Below, piece by piece: positions 62,620-64,000 of a stretch of 64,000 nt of DNA. Positions within the stretch are counted from its first letter, which is position 1, and the number at the start of each line of letters is the position of its first letter. The DNA is from Geobacteraceae bacterium. Lineage in GTDB: Bacteria; Desulfobacterota; Desulfuromonadia; Geobacterales; Pseudopelobacteraceae. The stretch lies in the NCBI GenBank assembly GCA_013336525.1, contig JAAXTM010000001.1:310001-374000 (forward strand), written 5' to 3'. Made by a program: the position numbers and the translations under genes. Below the pieces are notes generated by a model that was not told the DNA's origin, searched no databases, and saw only the letters and a program-made list of their open reading frames with translations.

Positions 62620-63795
62620 TCAGGACAGGGTCTGACATTTCTCGCACACTAACGCATCTAGTAACCCCAGTGTATTATCAGTCATTTTTTCGTATGAAAA
62701 TTCTTTTGCCCGCATACTGGCATTAACCGCCATCTCCTCCATCTTTGCAGGATGGTCAAGCGCCTGGTGTAACGCCATTAGAAGAGAGCAACTGTCTGCT
62801 TTTCTAAACAAAAGACCATGCACGGTATCTTCTATTACTTCCGGGATACCACTTGCTCCGGATGCTACAATCGGCAGACAATACTCCATTGCTTCAAGAA
62901 GGGCCATGGATGAACCGCCTTCATAGAGCGTAGGAAACAGAAACAGGTCGGAAGCCAGAAGCAGTCTCGGAATATCAGTACGATATCCAAGGAACAATAC
63001 GTTGCTTTCGACTTCGTATTCTTTTACAAGCGACTCCAGCTCACTTCGCTGTTCTCCTTCTCCAACCCAGACAAATCGGATAGCAGGGTGTTTCTTGAGT
63101 ATGTGAGGAATTGCCGGAATTATGTATGCGTACCCCTTTTGCTGATGCAGCCGCCCCACGGTAAGGATAATACTATCCGAACACGAGAGACCTAATTCAT
63201 TGCGGACGTCTCTGGATATGGTTGTCTTGCAATTTTTCAAGTCATTATCACTGCTAAAACAGGGTCCATTATAGACAAGGGCAATGTCGTTTTTTGGCAG
63301 ATGAAAAAGTTCACTCAGGAGTTCTCGATTATTCTCTGATATTGAAATCCATTGCTGATTTCTTTTTCTTGCCCAATGGTACAGTGAGAGCTGCTTACAC
63401 CCAACGCCCACCCCCTCCGCCACAAGTTGAAAGACCACAATTGCAGGTATTTTCAGCAATGCACACGCAGTCATACTGGCCAGGCACTGGTCAGGGAAAG
63501 GAAGTGATAACTGCACAGCATCCGGCTTGATTTTCAGGAGCAAAGTTAGAGTTCTCACAACCTTAATCAGAAACGGAATTATTCCTCGCGCCTCAGCAGG
63601 TATTTCTAACGTATGGCAACAGGCACCGATTTTAGAGAAATCGTCCCGGAGTGTCGTTGTACGCGCTCTACTGGGAAACGCCACGTGAACATCCCACCCC
63701 TTGCCTACAGCAGCAGATGCCATCTTCAGTGCATATTCTTCTACGCCACCCCGTATAGTAGAGGGAAATATCTTCAACAGTTTTATTTTTGACAT
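62620..63795 (-). CDS. GT4 family glycosyltransferase
   Basis: A 391-residue GT-B enzyme: FPSTIRGGVEEYALKMASAA at the acceptor side, ILTVGRLHQQKGYAYIIPAI and FLFPTLYEGGSSMALLEAMEYCLPIVASGASGIPEVI with the EGGSSMALLEAM motif at the donor site. It is first among the complete genes of this run and its start overlaps the tail of the partial upstream gene by 13 bp. Confidence 0.9.
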   Translation of the reverse strand: MSKIKLLKIFPSTIRGGVEEYALKMASAAVGKGWDVHVAFPSRARTTTLRDDFSKIGACCHTLEIPAEARGIIPFLIKVVRTLTLLLKIKPDAVQLSLPFPDQCLASMTACALLKIPAIVVFQLVAEGVGVGCKQLSLYHWARKRNQQWISISENNRELLSELFHLPKNDIALVYNGPCFSSDNDLKNCKTTISRDVRNELGLSCSDSIILTVGRLHQQKGYAYIIPAIPHILKKHPAIRFVWVGEGEQRSELESLVKEYEVESNVLFLGYRTDIPRLLLASDLFLFPTLYEGGSSMALLEAMEYCLPIVASGASGIPEVIEDTVHGLLFRKADSCSLLMALHQALDHPAKMEEMAVNASMRAKEFSYEKMTDNTLGLLDALVCEKCQTLS

Positions 63796-64000
63796 ACGAT
63801 CTCACCGACATACTGCACAAACCGCTTACCAGCATTGCCATCGCAAGGTCCGGCAAAGTCTCTGATGAATTCGATCTGGCCGGCCAGGAAACCTTGTGCC
63901 TGCTCGAAATCAAATGCTGATATGCGCAGTATGGATTCAACCAGTTGTTCCTTCGTAAATCCCGGCAATGCCGCTCCGTACTCGACAAAAGGTATTGTGG
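63783..64000 (-). CDS. C-terminal fragment of an unidentified polysaccharide-locus protein
   Basis: The reverse strand is open from the window edge to the stop at 63783-63785, giving about 72 residues: IPFVEYGAALPGFTKEQLVE at the start and AGKRFVQYVGEIVCQK at the end. The N-terminal part is outside the window. The pattern of a glycine/aspartate loop (GPCDGNAGKRF) before a terminal helix resembles the end of CDP-glycerol-type or capsule transferases, but this is a guess. It overlaps the following GT4 gene, so it belongs to the same operon. Confidence 0.6.
   Translation of the reverse strand, partial: TIPFVEYGAALPGFTKEQLVESILRISAFDFEQAQGFLAGQIEFIRDFAGPCDGNAGKRFVQYVGEIVCQK

Noticed and set aside
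1-64000. tRNA, rRNA, CRISPR, IS or prophage
   Set aside because: No tRNA-like cloverleaf, regular direct repeat array, transposase or phage protein was recognised by eye; a dedicated search was not possible.

Overview
The window looks like a chromosomal segment of a Geobacter-type bacterium (Desulfuromonadia/Geobacterales). Pointers are a citrate synthase whose N-terminal sequence looks like the eukaryote-like enzyme known from Geobacteraceae, an atypical type II secretion locus of the kind known from Geobacter sulfurreducens (the oxpG region), many two-component and chemotaxis proteins, a menaquinol-type cytochrome bd oxidase, and a large LPS glycosyltransferase block. This assignment rests on gene content and family knowledge only. 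No rRNA, tRNA, IS element, phage gene or CRISPR array was seen, and no gene-free stretch exceeds 300 bases.

Layout. (1) 1-3706: 5' part of citrate synthase with a clear promoter, an M24 peptidase, and a divergent ParA-like ATPase with an added cysteine-rich C-terminal domain. (2) 3699-18806, all on the minus strand: reading in the direction of transcription, GspF, GspE, PilM-, PilN-, PilO- and PilP-like proteins, a secretin lipoprotein with a C-terminal cohesin domain, three pseudopilins, then FtsE, FtsX, an EnvC-type amidase activator, a CtpA protease and a YibQ-like deacetylase-fold protein. The genes mostly overlap or abut, so secretion and cell-wall remodelling genes are probably co-expressed. 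(3) 18621-33137: dolichol-phosphate-mannose-synthase-like GT2, type II NADH dehydrogenase, a Cache histidine kinase with an NtrC-type regulator, an acyl-CoA synthetase, a PAS histidine kinase, a DUF294 nucleotidyltransferase, a chemoreceptor, NudC, a YkgJ-type Cys-cluster protein and CheX. (4) 33271-36479: a compact cytochrome bd operon with promoter, DUF4492 small membrane protein, cydA, cydB, a 30-residue CydX-like peptide and a perfect terminator. (5) 36533-47149: guaA, guaB, M42 peptidase, radical SAM protein and RNase III on the minus strand, then tmk-holB-ricT-metG on the plus strand. (6) 47159-64000, all minus strand: an LPS/surface polysaccharide cluster with three GT9 heptosyltransferase-like genes, several GT2, a GT10 fucosyltransferase-like gene, two GT4, four methyltransferases, a GT-C-like membrane protein paired with a polyprenyl-phosphate GT2, and the tail of an unidentified gene at the window edge.

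The most notable observations are the hybrid T2SS/T4P locus with a cohesin-bearing secretin, the DUF4492-cydAB-CydX-like operon with a hairpin between DUF4492 and cydA, long G tracts inside rnc (G10) and inside a heptosyltransferase-like gene (G8) that could act as slippage sites, the paired GTATAC palindromes built into the citrate synthase promoter, and two GT9 enzymes sharing an unusual cysteine-rich C-terminal signature.
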